A stretch of DNA of 40,001 nucleotides from positions 1-40,001 of the IMG/VR virus record IMGVR_UViG_3300034061_001236. The stretch is one strand, 5' to 3'. The notes under the pieces were generated by a model. The model saw only the letters and a list, made by a program, of their open reading frames with translations, was not told the origin of the DNA and searched no databases. This stretch comes from a virus. The translations under genes and the position numbers were made by a program. How positions within the stretch are numbered: the stretch's first letter is position 1; each line of letters begins with the position of its first letter. Positions 15,360-25,100 of this stretch are shown here, piece by piece.

Positions 15360-18329
15360 ATGTTAAAGAAAGTAAGAATCAAAAGACTGCCGCAAGCAAA
15401 GACAGGCTTTCAAGTACAAGGTTCATTATATAATGACGTGCCTGCTATGGGTGGTGGAGCTGACTATAATGCTTATATAGGTGAACCAAAACTTCAAGCA
15501 AGTAAATACATTACTGCTGTTCCAAGAGAAGAAGCTAATCTAGAAGCTGAAGGAGGTGAAACTGTTTATGGTGACATCAATGGAGATGGAATGCCAGAAC
15601 ATAAAACTATCAAAGGTCCAAGACACTCTGCAGGTGGTGTACCATTAAAGTTACCAGATGATACATTTATCTTCAGTGATACAAAATCAATGAAAGTAAA
15701 GGAGCCACAGTTCTTAGCTGTGTTTGGTAAAAAGAGTGGTTCCTATACTCCGGCTGATTTAGCTAAGCAGTATGACATTGAAAAATATAGAAAGATCTTA
15801 CAGGATCCTAACACAGATGCATTAGATAGAAAAACTGCAGAGTTAATGCTTAAGAACTATACTCTTAAGTTAGGAGCTCTTGCATTAGCTCAAGAATCTA
15901 AAAAAGGATTCCCTCAAGGAATACCAGCTGTTGCTAGACCTTATATGGAAGCAATGGGTATTAAAGATGAGGATGTGCTTCCTGATCAACAAATTACAGA
16001 GACTGTTAAACAGTTGGATCAACAAGCTTCCAATAATCAAAGAAGTGCAGATACTATGGCTTCACCTACTGAAGAACAAGATGAACAGTATGGTGATGAA
16101 GCTGAGGAAGCACAAATGATTAATAGTGACCGTCCTATTGCACAACCAGAACCAATGCAAGATGAGGCTGCTGGTATGATGCCTGATCAAATGGAAATGC
16201 AAACTGGAGGTGTAATGTCTCAAAACAAATCATTTGCTTTTCAAGATGGTGGTTGGATGCCAGAAGATATTGCTGTATTTACAGGATCAATGCCTGAAGC
16301 TGCATATGGTATGGCTATGGGTGCTAATCCACAAAATTACCAAGGACGTGAGAAAGAACTAAGAGGTGCTTCACGTTTCTTTGAAGAAGGTGGAAATTTA
16401 CCAAAAGCTCAAGAAGGTGTACAGGTTGATGTAACTGGTATGACTCAAGATCAAAAAGACAGAGCTTATTATGATGCTAGAATAGCTAATCCAGATAAGA
16501 AAATTACTGTTATTGAAAATGGTAAAAGCTTAGGTACATTAAAGTATTCAAAAGATAAAGCTACAGATGTTGAAGGTATTGACATGAAAACATTTGGTAC
16601 TGGTCCAAATGCTATTGCTGCAGCGGCTCAATACAAACTTCTTGAAAATAGTTTAAAAGATCCTGATGTTGCTAAAAAACTTTGTGAAGAAACTCAAGCT
16701 TCCTTAAAAGATCCTAGATCTTATGTAAGTAAATCTGGAGCTAAAGGTAAAACTTGGGAACAAAGAGGACATAAAATGCCTGAATGTCAAGAAGTTGTAA
16801 ATCAATTTTTAACACATCAAAAAAGAAACTTATCTTTTATGGGTCAAAACATTGATCCGAAATTATTTACAGATAGTGGACAAGGTCTTGCCAGCGCAGA
16901 AGAAATCTTAAAAAGAAAAGCTATTAACCCTAAGACAGGTGCACCAGTAAAAGATTTAGAAGAAGCTAAAGCTGTTAAAGATTACATGCGTACTACTTAC
17001 GGTGGTGGACGTGCCGGATATAAAGATAAAGAAGGAAAAGTTATTGATGTTTCAATTGATGAAGTATCTGGTAAACTTGGTGTACCTTTAGATAAAGATG
17101 AAAAGTCTAGAGCTTTACAACAAGCTACTTTCCATGGTTATACACACATGTCTGAGAATAGAAGTAAGTATGATAAAGATCTTCAGTATAAAACACGTAA
17201 CTTCTTAGGTAATCTCCAAGTAGGAGTTAATGATGAAGCTGGTATGTCTAATGGATTGTTTAGTACTAAAGGTGTACAGATTTCTCCTATTGATGATTTT
17301 TACATGCCTGAAAAAGGAACTTATGGTAATACTACTGCAGGTCAATTGGCCGGAGCAGGACTGGATAAATATGATATTGAAAATGTAGAAGCTAAAACTG
17401 ATACAAAAAAACAAGAATGTCCATGTCAAACATCTACAGGAATAATCTATGTAGGTAGAGATCCTAATACAGGACAATGTAATCCATGTGAGGAAGATGT
17501 ACCATATGATGTAAACAAGCCAGCTGAATGGTGGTTACAAGATACAATTAAAACTGCAGGAGCATTTGGAGATAGAATGGGACTTAAGAAATATATGCCG
17601 TGGGCCCCTAGGGTAGACCTAGAAACTCCGCGTCCTACTTTCTTGGATCCTACAAGAGAACTTGCTGCTAATGCAGAACAAGCAAACATTCAGACTCAAG
17701 GGTTAGCACAGTTTGCTGGACCACAAGCAATGTCTTCTAGAGCATCATCTATTCAAGGTCAAGCTAGTAAACAAGCAGCAGATACTTTATCTAGATATAA
17801 TAATGCTAATGTTAATCTTGCAAATCAATTTGAAGGGCAAGTAACAAACATTAGAAACCAAGAACAAGGAATGAATCAGGCGGCTGCTCAAAGAGTATAT
17901 GATCAGAATACAATAGCAAATCAACAGTTTGATAATGCTAAATTGGCTATGAGAAATAATTTGAGAAATCAGTATACTAATGCAATGACAAATAGATCTA
18001 AGACAGATGCTCTTAATCAATTGTATCCACAGTTTGCTGTAAGCCCAGGTACTGGTGGATTCATGCACTTTACTCAAGGACGTGAACTTACACGTGAAAA
18101 ATCTAGTACAGAAAAGACATATGATCAATGGTTACAGTATTATAAAGACCAGGGTATGACTGAATCAGCAGCTGTTGATGCAGCTAAGAATGCATTTAAT
18201 TCTCAAGGTTCTACAACTACTTCTGATAATAAAAAAGAAATACTAAAACAACAGTACGATAAGAAAGGTGGTCAGATGAAAAAAGGAGGATTTACTTATG
18301 GAGATATCACCTACCCATTTATTATGTAA
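15360..18329 (+). CDS. crAss-like conserved cargo protein with helical C-terminus (989 aa)
   Basis: This 989-aa protein has segments I recognise from crAss-like phages: an N-terminal KVRIKR; a region with EAEGGE (62-67), an EF-hand-like loop D72-N74-D76-E80 and HSAGGVPLKLPDDTFIFSD; a helical block beginning YTPADLAKQYDIEKYRKIL; and, late in the protein, AEWWLQDTIKTAGAFGDRMG then FLDPTRELAANAEQANIQTQ, leading into long Gln/Asn/Ala-rich helices (about 770-880). Linear motifs are MQTGG (280-284), FQDGG (294-298), PEAAYG (312-317), LPKAQEG (347-353) and KKGG at 974-977 near the C-terminus. Cys687-x-Cys689 and Cys707-x2-Cys710 could form a zinc knuckle. Residues about 355-680 look like a separate globular region that I cannot name. 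The gene is probably a virion-internal, ejected component; no enzymatic role is shown. Confidence 0.85.
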   Translation: MLKKVRIKRLPQAKTGFQVQGSLYNDVPAMGGGADYNAYIGEPKLQASKYITAVPREEANLEAEGGETVYGDINGDGMPEHKTIKGPRHSAGGVPLKLPDDTFIFSDTKSMKVKEPQFLAVFGKKSGSYTPADLAKQYDIEKYRKILQDPNTDALDRKTAELMLKNYTLKLGALALAQESKKGFPQGIPAVARPYMEAMGIKDEDVLPDQQITETVKQLDQQASNNQRSADTMASPTEEQDEQYGDEAEEAQMINSDRPIAQPEPMQDEAAGMMPDQMEMQTGGVMSQNKSFAFQDGGWMPEDIAVFTGSMPEAAYGMAMGANPQNYQGREKELRGASRFFEEGGNLPKAQEGVQVDVTGMTQDQKDRAYYDARIANPDKKITVIENGKSLGTLKYSKDKATDVEGIDMKTFGTGPNAIAAAAQYKLLENSLKDPDVAKKLCEETQASLKDPRSYVSKSGAKGKTWEQRGHKMPECQEVVNQFLTHQKRNLSFMGQNIDPKLFTDSGQGLASAEEILKRKAINPKTGAPVKDLEEAKAVKDYMRTTYGGGRAGYKDKEGKVIDVSIDEVSGKLGVPLDKDEKSRALQQATFHGYTHMSENRSKYDKDLQYKTRNFLGNLQVGVNDEAGMSNGLFSTKGVQISPIDDFYMPEKGTYGNTTAGQLAGAGLDKYDIENVEAKTDTKKQECPCQTSTGIIYVGRDPNTGQCNPCEEDVPYDVNKPAEWWLQDTIKTAGAFGDRMGLKKYMPWAPRVDLETPRPTFLDPTRELAANAEQANIQTQGLAQFAGPQAMSSRASSIQGQASKQAADTLSRYNNANVNLANQFEGQVTNIRNQEQGMNQAAAQRVYDQNTIANQQFDNAKLAMRNNLRNQYTNAMTNRSKTDALNQLYPQFAVSPGTGGFMHFTQGRELTREKSSTEKTYDQWLQYYKDQGMTESAAVDAAKNAFNSQGSTTTSDNKKEILKQQYDKKGGQMKKGGFTYGDITYPFIM

Positions 18330-18351
18330 ACTTTTGAAGTTTATTAAACTT
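18327..18351 (+). repeat. Alternating inverted repeat spanning the stop codon
   Basis: Three 7-base arms alternate: TAAACTT (18327-18333, containing the TAA stop), AAGTTTA (18337-18343) and TAAACTT (18345-18351). The middle arm can pair with either flank, giving two exclusive hairpins, or a cruciform on DNA. There is no T-run directly after it, so it is not a convincing terminator. It marks the junction between the cargo gene and the homing endonuclease insert. The role is unknown. Confidence 0.5.
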
Positions 18352-18386
18352 TAAAAATTTTAATATTTTTACATCAAAGATTAATT
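18330..18386 (+). other. AT-rich leader in front of the homing endonuclease gene
   Basis: These 57 bases between the cargo gene stop and the endonuclease start are very AT-rich. They contain most of the alternating inverted repeat at their left end and TTAATT just before the ATG. I see no TAnnTTTG promoter element and no Shine-Dalgarno site. The endonuclease is likely expressed by readthrough from the upstream gene. Confidence 0.4.
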
Positions 18387-18404
18387 ATGGCAACGTATTT
18401 ACAA
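18381..18404 (+). repeat. Copy 1 of a duplicated gene start (homing endonuclease copy)
   Basis: TTAATTATGGC followed by codons for ATYLQ; it pairs with 19019-19042. The first 11 bases are identical in both copies. The remaining differences are synonymous: Ala, Thr, Leu and Gln codons differ, Tyr is the same. In all, 19 of 24 bases match and the peptide MATYLQ is identical. Confidence 0.75.
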
Positions 18405-19022
18405 TCAATTTCTGGAATATATAAAATTACTAATCTAATTAGTAATAAGTTATATGTTGGATGTGCTTCTAATATAAGAACAAGAATAAATGATCATATT
18501 TACAATTTAAGAAAAGGTACGCATTCAAATATATATTTGCAAAAAGCGTGGATCAAATATGGTGAGAAAAGTTTTGTTTTTGAAATAATTGAAAAATGTA
18601 GTGTTTTTGATTTACATGATAAAGAACATTATTGGGTTAATAAATTTAATTGTTTAGATAGATTAATTGGTTATAATCTAAAACCAACAGATCCTAATGG
18701 TTGCTCTATTCATTCAGAAGAAACAAAAGAAAAATTAAGACAAACTAATAAAGGTAAAAAGCCATCTGCTTTATGTATTCAAAAACTTAAAGAAAGAACT
18801 TTATCAATAGAGCATAAAGAAATTTTAGAAAAGTCAAGAAAACTTGTAAACTTTAAAGAAATACATAGAATGAAAAGAGGTAAAAAAGTCTTAGATACCA
18901 CAACAGAAATTGTCTATAGTTCTTTATCTGAAGTATGTGAATTACTAAATATTAAAAAAAGTTCTTTAAGCCGAAAATTATCAGGTAAAAGAATTAATAA
19001 AACAACATTTAAATATATTTAA
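18387..19022 (+). CDS. GIY-YIG homing endonuclease with NUMOD3 and HTH DNA-binding modules (211 aa)
   Basis: A free-standing homing endonuclease. The GIY-YIG nuclease domain spans about residues 9-100: G10-I11-Y12, Y23-V24-G25, catalytic-type arginine at R31 or R33, and a KEHYWV segment with E80 as the likely metal-binding glutamate. A NUMOD3-like segment follows (HSEETKEKLRQTNKGKKPS, about 112-130), and the C-terminus (about 172-211) is an IENR1/NUMOD1-like helix-turn-helix (LSEVCELLNIKKSSLSRKLSGK). Such enzymes cut a target site and spread their own gene by repair. The first six residues, MATYLQ, are not part of the nuclease fold and match the start of the next gene. The coding DNA is more AT-rich (25% GC in one counted line) than most neighbours, which fits recent arrival. 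All key residues are present, so it may be active. Confidence 0.93.
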   Translation: MATYLQSISGIYKITNLISNKLYVGCASNIRTRINDHIYNLRKGTHSNIYLQKAWIKYGEKSFVFEIIEKCSVFDLHDKEHYWVNKFNCLDRLIGYNLKPTDPNGCSIHSEETKEKLRQTNKGKKPSALCIQKLKERTLSIEHKEILEKSRKLVNFKEIHRMKRGKKVLDTTTEIVYSSLSEVCELLNIKKSSLSRKLSGKRINKTTFKYI

Positions 19023-19042
19023 TTATGGCTACTTATCTTCAG
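19019..19042 (+). repeat. Copy 2 of the duplicated gene start (cargo gene copy)
   Basis: TTAATTATGGC plus codons for ATYLQ, matching 18381-18404. The homing endonuclease stop codon (19020-19022) lies inside this copy, so the insertion ends flush with the restored start of the 1048-aa gene. From memory, related crAss-like proteins also begin MATYLQ, so this copy is the ancestral one. Confidence 0.75.
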
Positions 19043-22000
19043 GGTGTTACAGATTATATACCAGATTATCAGCCGTTCCAACCGGACCTGAATTTCTATG
19101 GTTCTGCCATGCAGACTAAGCAAACACAATATGATTCCAACTGGAAGTCATTGAATAATCTTTATGCAGATTTGCATAATGCTGATTTAACTCATGACTT
19201 AAATATTAAAAAGAAAGATGATGTTTTAAAACAAATTGACTTTAACTTAAAAAGAGTTACAGGATTAGATTTGTCTTTACAACAAAATGTTGATCAAGCT
19301 ACTCAAGTATTCAGACCTTTCTATGAGGATAAATATTTGATGAAAGATATGGCTTGGACAAAAAATTATACATCTAAACTAAGTCATGCATTAAATCTTA
19401 AGAATTCTCAAGATGAAAAAATGCGCGGGCAATACTGGGATACTGGAATAAAAGACATGCAGTACCGCAGAGAAGAATTTAAAAATGCAACATTGGAGGA
19501 AACATTAAATATGGGTAATGCAAGTTATACACCATATGTTAATGCAATGGAAAAGTATTTAAAGCTTGCAAAAGAAACTGGTTTATCTATTGACATAAAA
19601 GATGTAGATGCTTCTGGAATGTACTTTGTTAGAGAAAAGAATGGAAAAGCTTTAATGTCTCCATTACAAAATCTATTTATGAGCGCGTATGCAAATGATC
19701 CTGCCCTACAGGCCGTATATGCTACGCAATCCTATGTAAAAAGAAAAGACTATGCAGAACAATATGCTACTAAGTTTAATGGTAACAAAGATGAAGCTGA
19801 GAAAGAATACTTAAGAGACCAATACAAGTTCTTACAAAACTATACTGCTAGTAAAAAGATTGAATCAAAAGAAGCTGTTGATGTAAATAAGAATAAAGCA
19901 AAAGATGTAGAAAATGCTATTAATAATAATGATGCTGATATTTTTACAGAGTCTTATTTTGAAAGTTTGAACAAAGCATTGGCTATTGATGAGACAGTAG
20001 CTGATCATGCTGAAAAACTTGATAAAGATATTAATGGTGGTAAAAATAATACAATTGCTACATCAGGTGTTACAGGAGATCCTAATGCACTTGACTTTAG
20101 TAATATGGAACTTGCAAGATTAAAAGTAGATGCAGGTACCGCTTCTGTATTAGCAGAACAAGATATTCTAGGAGCTTCAGAAATTTATGCTTTTAAAGAT
20201 TATGTTTATGAAAAATCTGCTAATCCTGTAGGGTTAGAGAACATGAGACATCAGAATGCTCTTGCAAGAATTGACCATACTCATCAACTTAAAAAAGATG
20301 AGATGAAGTTAAAAGCTGCATATGACTTAGAAAAAACTAGAATTGACCAGGGTCTTAAGAACGGTACAATCTGGTATGATAAAGAGGGAAAAATTCATGA
20401 AGATGATGGTTCTGCTTTTGGACTTACTTTAGGTTCACCATCAGGTTCATTTACAGATGAAATCAATGTATTAAAAGATAACTCTAATAGATACAATGAA
20501 ACAATTTCTAATATGACAGGAACTTATATTGGAAATACTTTAACACGTCTTAAAAATCTTGCAGAAAACAATAAAATACAAGACAAAGATTTATGGAATG
20601 CTCTTTCATGGTTAGACCCTAATAGTAAAGAAGCTGCCAAAAGATATGGTACTAAAAATGGTAAAGTACTTCTTGATAAATTATGGAACAAGTATCAAAA
20701 CAATAATGACAAGTTTATAATAGAATTTACTAAAACTAATCAAGTTGTTAAACTTAAAAAGTTTATGGATAATTGGGCAAATAAAAATACAGGTTACCGT
20801 ATTGCTGATGATTATCATAATGATATTAGTGGAAAAGACATTGAAAAATATATACGTTATAGAGATCAAGCATCTATTATTGATAAAGCTAATCATGATA
20901 AAATTAGTTCTAATATAATTAAAGCTCTTGACTCTGATGAAGGCTTTAGAAAATTAAATGCTGCTACAAAAGAAAAGCTTGTTGATATTTATATTAAAAA
21001 TTTAAAAAGCGGACGAGAACCTAACAAAGGCAAACAAGGCACTAAGTACTTTCAAGCAGGTAAAGAACGTGATGAAACTGAAGAAGAAGTTTTTTATCAA
21101 TTTCTGGATAAACAATTAGGATATGAAAAAGATTCAAAGCCTAGATATAATCCAACAATGTTTGATGTTGAAACAAACAGTGGTGAATTTACACCATATA
21201 CTAGCGGTTTTGCAAAGAAAAGCGGTATTAAAATAGACAAGATGTATAAAATAATGTCAGAGTCATATCTTAAAACTATTAATCAAACAGGACCAGAGGG
21301 TCTTAAAAGTTATGCGGGTTTTGTAAAAACTAAAGGAGGAAGATACTCTCTTGGAACAAATGAGGTGACCGCTAAAAAAGTAATACTTTCAAATCCAAGT
21401 TTTGGTGGTTTTCAAGATTTTCAAGAAATAATGGCTGACATAAATAGAATTAGATTTAGTCAAGATCCGAGTAAGTATGCTGTAACATATGGTGGTTTAA
21501 CAGAAACAGCAGCAAAAGATAAAACATTAGATCCTTCTTTTACTAAAGCTATGTTAAGAGAGTTACAAATGTCTGCAGGTAAGAATAGTAAGGAAGGTAG
21601 TTTTATGATTGCTCGTTCAGCAATTGCTAGAGAAAAAGCAGATTTAGGTGCTGTTATCATCATTCCATCACAAGAGTTTTTAAAAAAATATATTAAGACT
21701 GATGCTGGTGCAATTGATTGGGCTAAGATAAAAGAAATTAAAGCTAATGGTATTAGTTTTATTGCTCCAAGACAACAATGGACAAATAACTTTTTTCAAG
21801 AAAATGAACTTACAGCTACAGAACAAATTCTTAATGCTAAAGGAAAAATTGATTATGTACACGGGCAAGGAGCGGGTAGATACACAATGGAAAAAATAAA
21901 AAATGTACCAGGAGTAGATTATAGAATTTCTTACTCTACTAAAAGAATAAATGAATATGGTGATGTTGAAGAAATGTCTGATGCCTTACCACTTATGAGA

Positions 22001-22171
22001 TCTGGTAATAACATTGATAATAATGAATCTGCTATTTATGATAGGCTTCAAGAAATTGCTGTGCATAATGCACAAATGACTAAAAAATTTCAAAGAGAAG
22101 GTAATCAAGAAGCATTAGCAAAAATTAGAAAATCTTTTAAAATACCTCCTGTTGGTGGTTATCAATATTAA
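19025..22171 (+). CDS. crAss-like conserved helical cargo protein (1048 aa)
   Basis: The N-terminus, MATYLQ followed by IPDYQPFQPDLNFYGSAMQT, then NLYADLHNADLTHD and IDFNLKRVTGLDLSLQQNV, matches a conserved crAss-like family I recall, located between the tail genes and the RNA polymerase. The 1048-aa chain is charged and almost wholly helical, with no signal peptide, no clear membrane segment and no enzyme motif, which suits an internal virion protein that is partly unfolded during ejection. Residues about 255-460 are the most Lys/Glu/Asp-rich. The start is only 2 bases after the homing endonuclease stop, and TTAATTATGG is shared with that gene's start. The stop is 5 bases before the next gene. 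The role as ejected cargo is inferred from synteny. Confidence 0.85.
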   Translation: MATYLQGVTDYIPDYQPFQPDLNFYGSAMQTKQTQYDSNWKSLNNLYADLHNADLTHDLNIKKKDDVLKQIDFNLKRVTGLDLSLQQNVDQATQVFRPFYEDKYLMKDMAWTKNYTSKLSHALNLKNSQDEKMRGQYWDTGIKDMQYRREEFKNATLEETLNMGNASYTPYVNAMEKYLKLAKETGLSIDIKDVDASGMYFVREKNGKALMSPLQNLFMSAYANDPALQAVYATQSYVKRKDYAEQYATKFNGNKDEAEKEYLRDQYKFLQNYTASKKIESKEAVDVNKNKAKDVENAINNNDADIFTESYFESLNKALAIDETVADHAEKLDKDINGGKNNTIATSGVTGDPNALDFSNMELARLKVDAGTASVLAEQDILGASEIYAFKDYVYEKSANPVGLENMRHQNALARIDHTHQLKKDEMKLKAAYDLEKTRIDQGLKNGTIWYDKEGKIHEDDGSAFGLTLGSPSGSFTDEINVLKDNSNRYNETISNMTGTYIGNTLTRLKNLAENNKIQDKDLWNALSWLDPNSKEAAKRYGTKNGKVLLDKLWNKYQNNNDKFIIEFTKTNQVVKLKKFMDNWANKNTGYRIADDYHNDISGKDIEKYIRYRDQASIIDKANHDKISSNIIKALDSDEGFRKLNAATKEKLVDIYIKNLKSGREPNKGKQGTKYFQAGKERDETEEEVFYQFLDKQLGYEKDSKPRYNPTMFDVETNSGEFTPYTSGFAKKSGIKIDKMYKIMSESYLKTINQTGPEGLKSYAGFVKTKGGRYSLGTNEVTAKKVILSNPSFGGFQDFQEIMADINRIRFSQDPSKYAVTYGGLTETAAKDKTLDPSFTKAMLRELQMSAGKNSKEGSFMIARSAIAREKADLGAVIIIPSQEFLKKYIKTDAGAIDWAKIKEIKANGISFIAPRQQWTNNFFQENELTATEQILNAKGKIDYVHGQGAGRYTMEKIKNVPGVDYRISYSTKRINEYGDVEEMSDALPLMRSGNNIDNNESAIYDRLQEIAVHNAQMTKKFQREGNQEALAKIRKSFKIPPVGGYQY

Positions 22172-22176
22172 ACAAC

Positions 22177-25100
22177 ATGGCAGAAGAAACAAATGTACCA
22201 GATGAAGGAGTAAAAGATTTATCTCAAATGAGTGAATTTATTGCTCCAGCAGAAATTGGAGTTAATTTACATAAGTCAATGATTTCTCCAGCTTTAGATA
22301 TTAATAAATATAATACAAAAGCTACTATAAGCAATCCGGCTTTAAGAATTAAAGATACAACAAAAGGTTCTGCTCCATATCATCCAAAAAAAATTACCTC
22401 TCCTAACTCTAAAGAATATGGAGGTTTAAAAGGAATCATGGATGATTTACGTGCAGAGTTATCTCAAAATGTAGATAAGAATGCATATAGTAAAATATAT
22501 GCATATGACTCTTCACCTAAAGGAGCACACAAAGCTAGATACAAAGGATATGGTCAAGAGACATATGATAAGATTGGATTTACTCCTGAAATAGATAATG
22601 AAACTTGGTTCAATGCTAACACTACCATGTATGATGACTGGAAGCGTATGGCTACACAGGCTGCATGGCCTATGATGAAACTTGGTTTTATGAGTCCTAT
22701 CCATTCATACGGTAAACTTTTTGGACAAGCTGACATTGGTCAAGACTTAGCAGAGGCTAGAGACTATGAAGAATACAATGCTATTGGTTATTCCACTAAG
22801 GGTGGAATTGGTGGGTTCATGATTAACTTACAGAACTCAGCTGCATACTCAGTTGGTATACTTGCAGAGAGTGTAGTTGAAGGAGCTCTTATTGGTGCTG
22901 CAGTAGGGGCAGTAGGTGGAGAAGGTATCGGTGCTGCTCCAGGTGCAGTTATAGGAGGAGTTGTAGAAGGATTTGGAGCATTGTTAAAATTACCAGGTAC
23001 TCTATTTAATATGAGTAAGAATCTTGGTAAGATGACCATGAATCTTAAAAAGTTTGAAAAGATATCTGAAGTAAGAAACCTTTTTGGAAATGCTGGTAAA
23101 TCTATGGGTAACTTCGTAAACCCTATCAGCAATACTTCAGAGGCTGCAATGAAATATGTTTTTAAAAATCCTGATGATCTTAGTAACCTTGCAAGAAGTG
23201 CAAGAACTGTAGGAGCATTATGGCATGATGTAAAAAACATGAATGCTGCATTATCTGAAGGAAGACTTGAAGGCGGATTTACTGAACAAAGAGTTTTTGA
23301 TGAACTTTATAATAAGTACTATGAAAAGTATGGTGTAGCTCCAAGTGATGAGCTTCAAAAAGATATGCGTAAACAAGCAAAGGTAGCAGGTTATCAAAAC
23401 ACTTGGAAGAATACTTTGCTTGTACACTATAGTAATAACATTGCTTTTCCATCTATTGCAAGAGCAGGTTTTATGAAAGGGCTTCCAACATTCAGCAAAA
23501 CAGTTGGTAAAGTTGGACCTTTTCAATTAGTATATGATCCAGCTAAAAAAGTTGCTTCTGAACTAGCCTATTCAGCTGAAAAAGTTTCTCTTAGAAATGC
23601 AGTAAAAGCATTTACTAAACCAGCAGCATATGGTAAGACAGCATTGAATTATTTCAAAGCTAACCTTGTAGAAGGTTTTCAAGAAACAGCACAGGATGTT
23701 TTATCAGATGCAACAGAGAATTATTACATAAATAGTTTTAAAAACAAAGACCGTCAAAATTTTGAATATTCTATGGCTACTCTTAACGGAGCCATGAAAA
23801 AACAAATTAGTGCACAAGGTCTTGAAACATTTGCTTCAGGTTTTGCAATGGGTTCTATCCTTGGAATTCCTGGAGGTGTCAAAGATTTTATGAGTGTTGG
23901 GTATAATAAGTATTTCAAACACCGTAATAACTATGATGAGTATATTCAAAAGAGACAAGATGAGGTTGATACAATTGTTGATGCATTAAACACAATGGAT
24001 AAAGGAGCCAAAAACTTTTTTGATCCAAGACTTACTAACTATACAACACAAATGCTTGCTGGTAAAGTTGCTGATGATCCTGAAGGCGCTACAACTAAAG
24101 AAGCAAAAGATACTAGCTTTGCAGCTTTTCAATCTGCTGTAAGAACATCTTTAAGAACAGGAACATTTGATATGTTTCTTAAGAACTATGAAGGATACAA
24201 ACAAGCTACTCCAGAAGAGTTAGAACAAGCATGGAGATTGCAACCAGGACAAGGTCAAAAAGCTCTATTGAATATTGATAAGTCTATTGCTAATGCTAAA
24301 ACAATTGCTGCTAGATGGCAGTATACTAAAAATAAATTTCCACATGTTGTAAATCCTGCAAACTTTAAGGATGATACTCCGGAGAAAGAAATGGCTGAAG
24401 TGTATAATGAAGCCTACCTTGCAGGTATTGACAATTTAGTATTCATGGGATCTGCATTTGACAATAATGCTGAAAGGTTAGATCAGATGTATAGTAAATT
24501 ATCATCTATTCCTGTAATACAAAATTCAAGATTTTCAGAGATTGCAACTATTACTGATCCTGCAAGATTGACTAAGGAAATAGCAATGCTCCGCACAGAG
24601 ATTGAACTTTCTAAAAATGCTGCAACACCAGAAGCTAAAGAACAATATGAAAAACAAAAAGATCTTCTTGATAAATTAACAAGTTTTCAGAAAGAACAAT
24701 CAGGTGTTACTGTAGATTTCTTTAAAAGAATCATGAATGCTCAGAAAACTATCATGCAAACTGAGGGTATTTCTGCTAATGAGGCACAAGTCAAAGCTGT
24801 TGACCAGGTTACAAAAGAATTTGAAGATGAAGGATTACATCCTTTTGAAAGTTATAAAACAAGTTTTAGAGATTTGTTAGATACTCTTGCAGGTTCAGAA
24901 GAAAATAAAGCAAACCTTGGTAGACAATTAGATGATGCCGGAGGATTTGATGATATTTTTGAAATACTGGCTGATACACATCTTCTTAGAGATGAGAACA
25001 TGCGTCTTAATAAATTCATAAATGTTCTTAATAGTCCACAAGATTTCTATGAACATGTTCAAAGAAACTTTGAATGGATGAAGAAGCTGTATAATAACAG

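Noticed and set aside
15573-15599. Dockerin or calcium-binding domain (D72-N74-D76-E80) in the 989-aa protein
   Set aside because: Only one loop is present, and a similar G-D-x-N-G-D-G-x-P-E stretch is common in this phage protein family before the HSAGG segment; not enough for a dockerin call.
18337-18386. Terminator between the 989-aa gene and the endonuclease
   Set aside because: The hairpin arms are short and all AT except one pair, and no T-tract follows directly.
18330-19024. Group I intron or intein around the GIY-YIG gene
   Set aside because: The genes on both sides are complete with their own start and stop, so nothing needs splicing. It is a free-standing endonuclease between genes.
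22788-23240. A 150-codon open frame on the minus strand
   Set aside because: It lies wholly inside the 2271-aa gene, opposite the Gly/Ala-rich zipper; its Pro/Ala-rich product is the mirror of that codon pattern, and it has no start signal or family resemblance.
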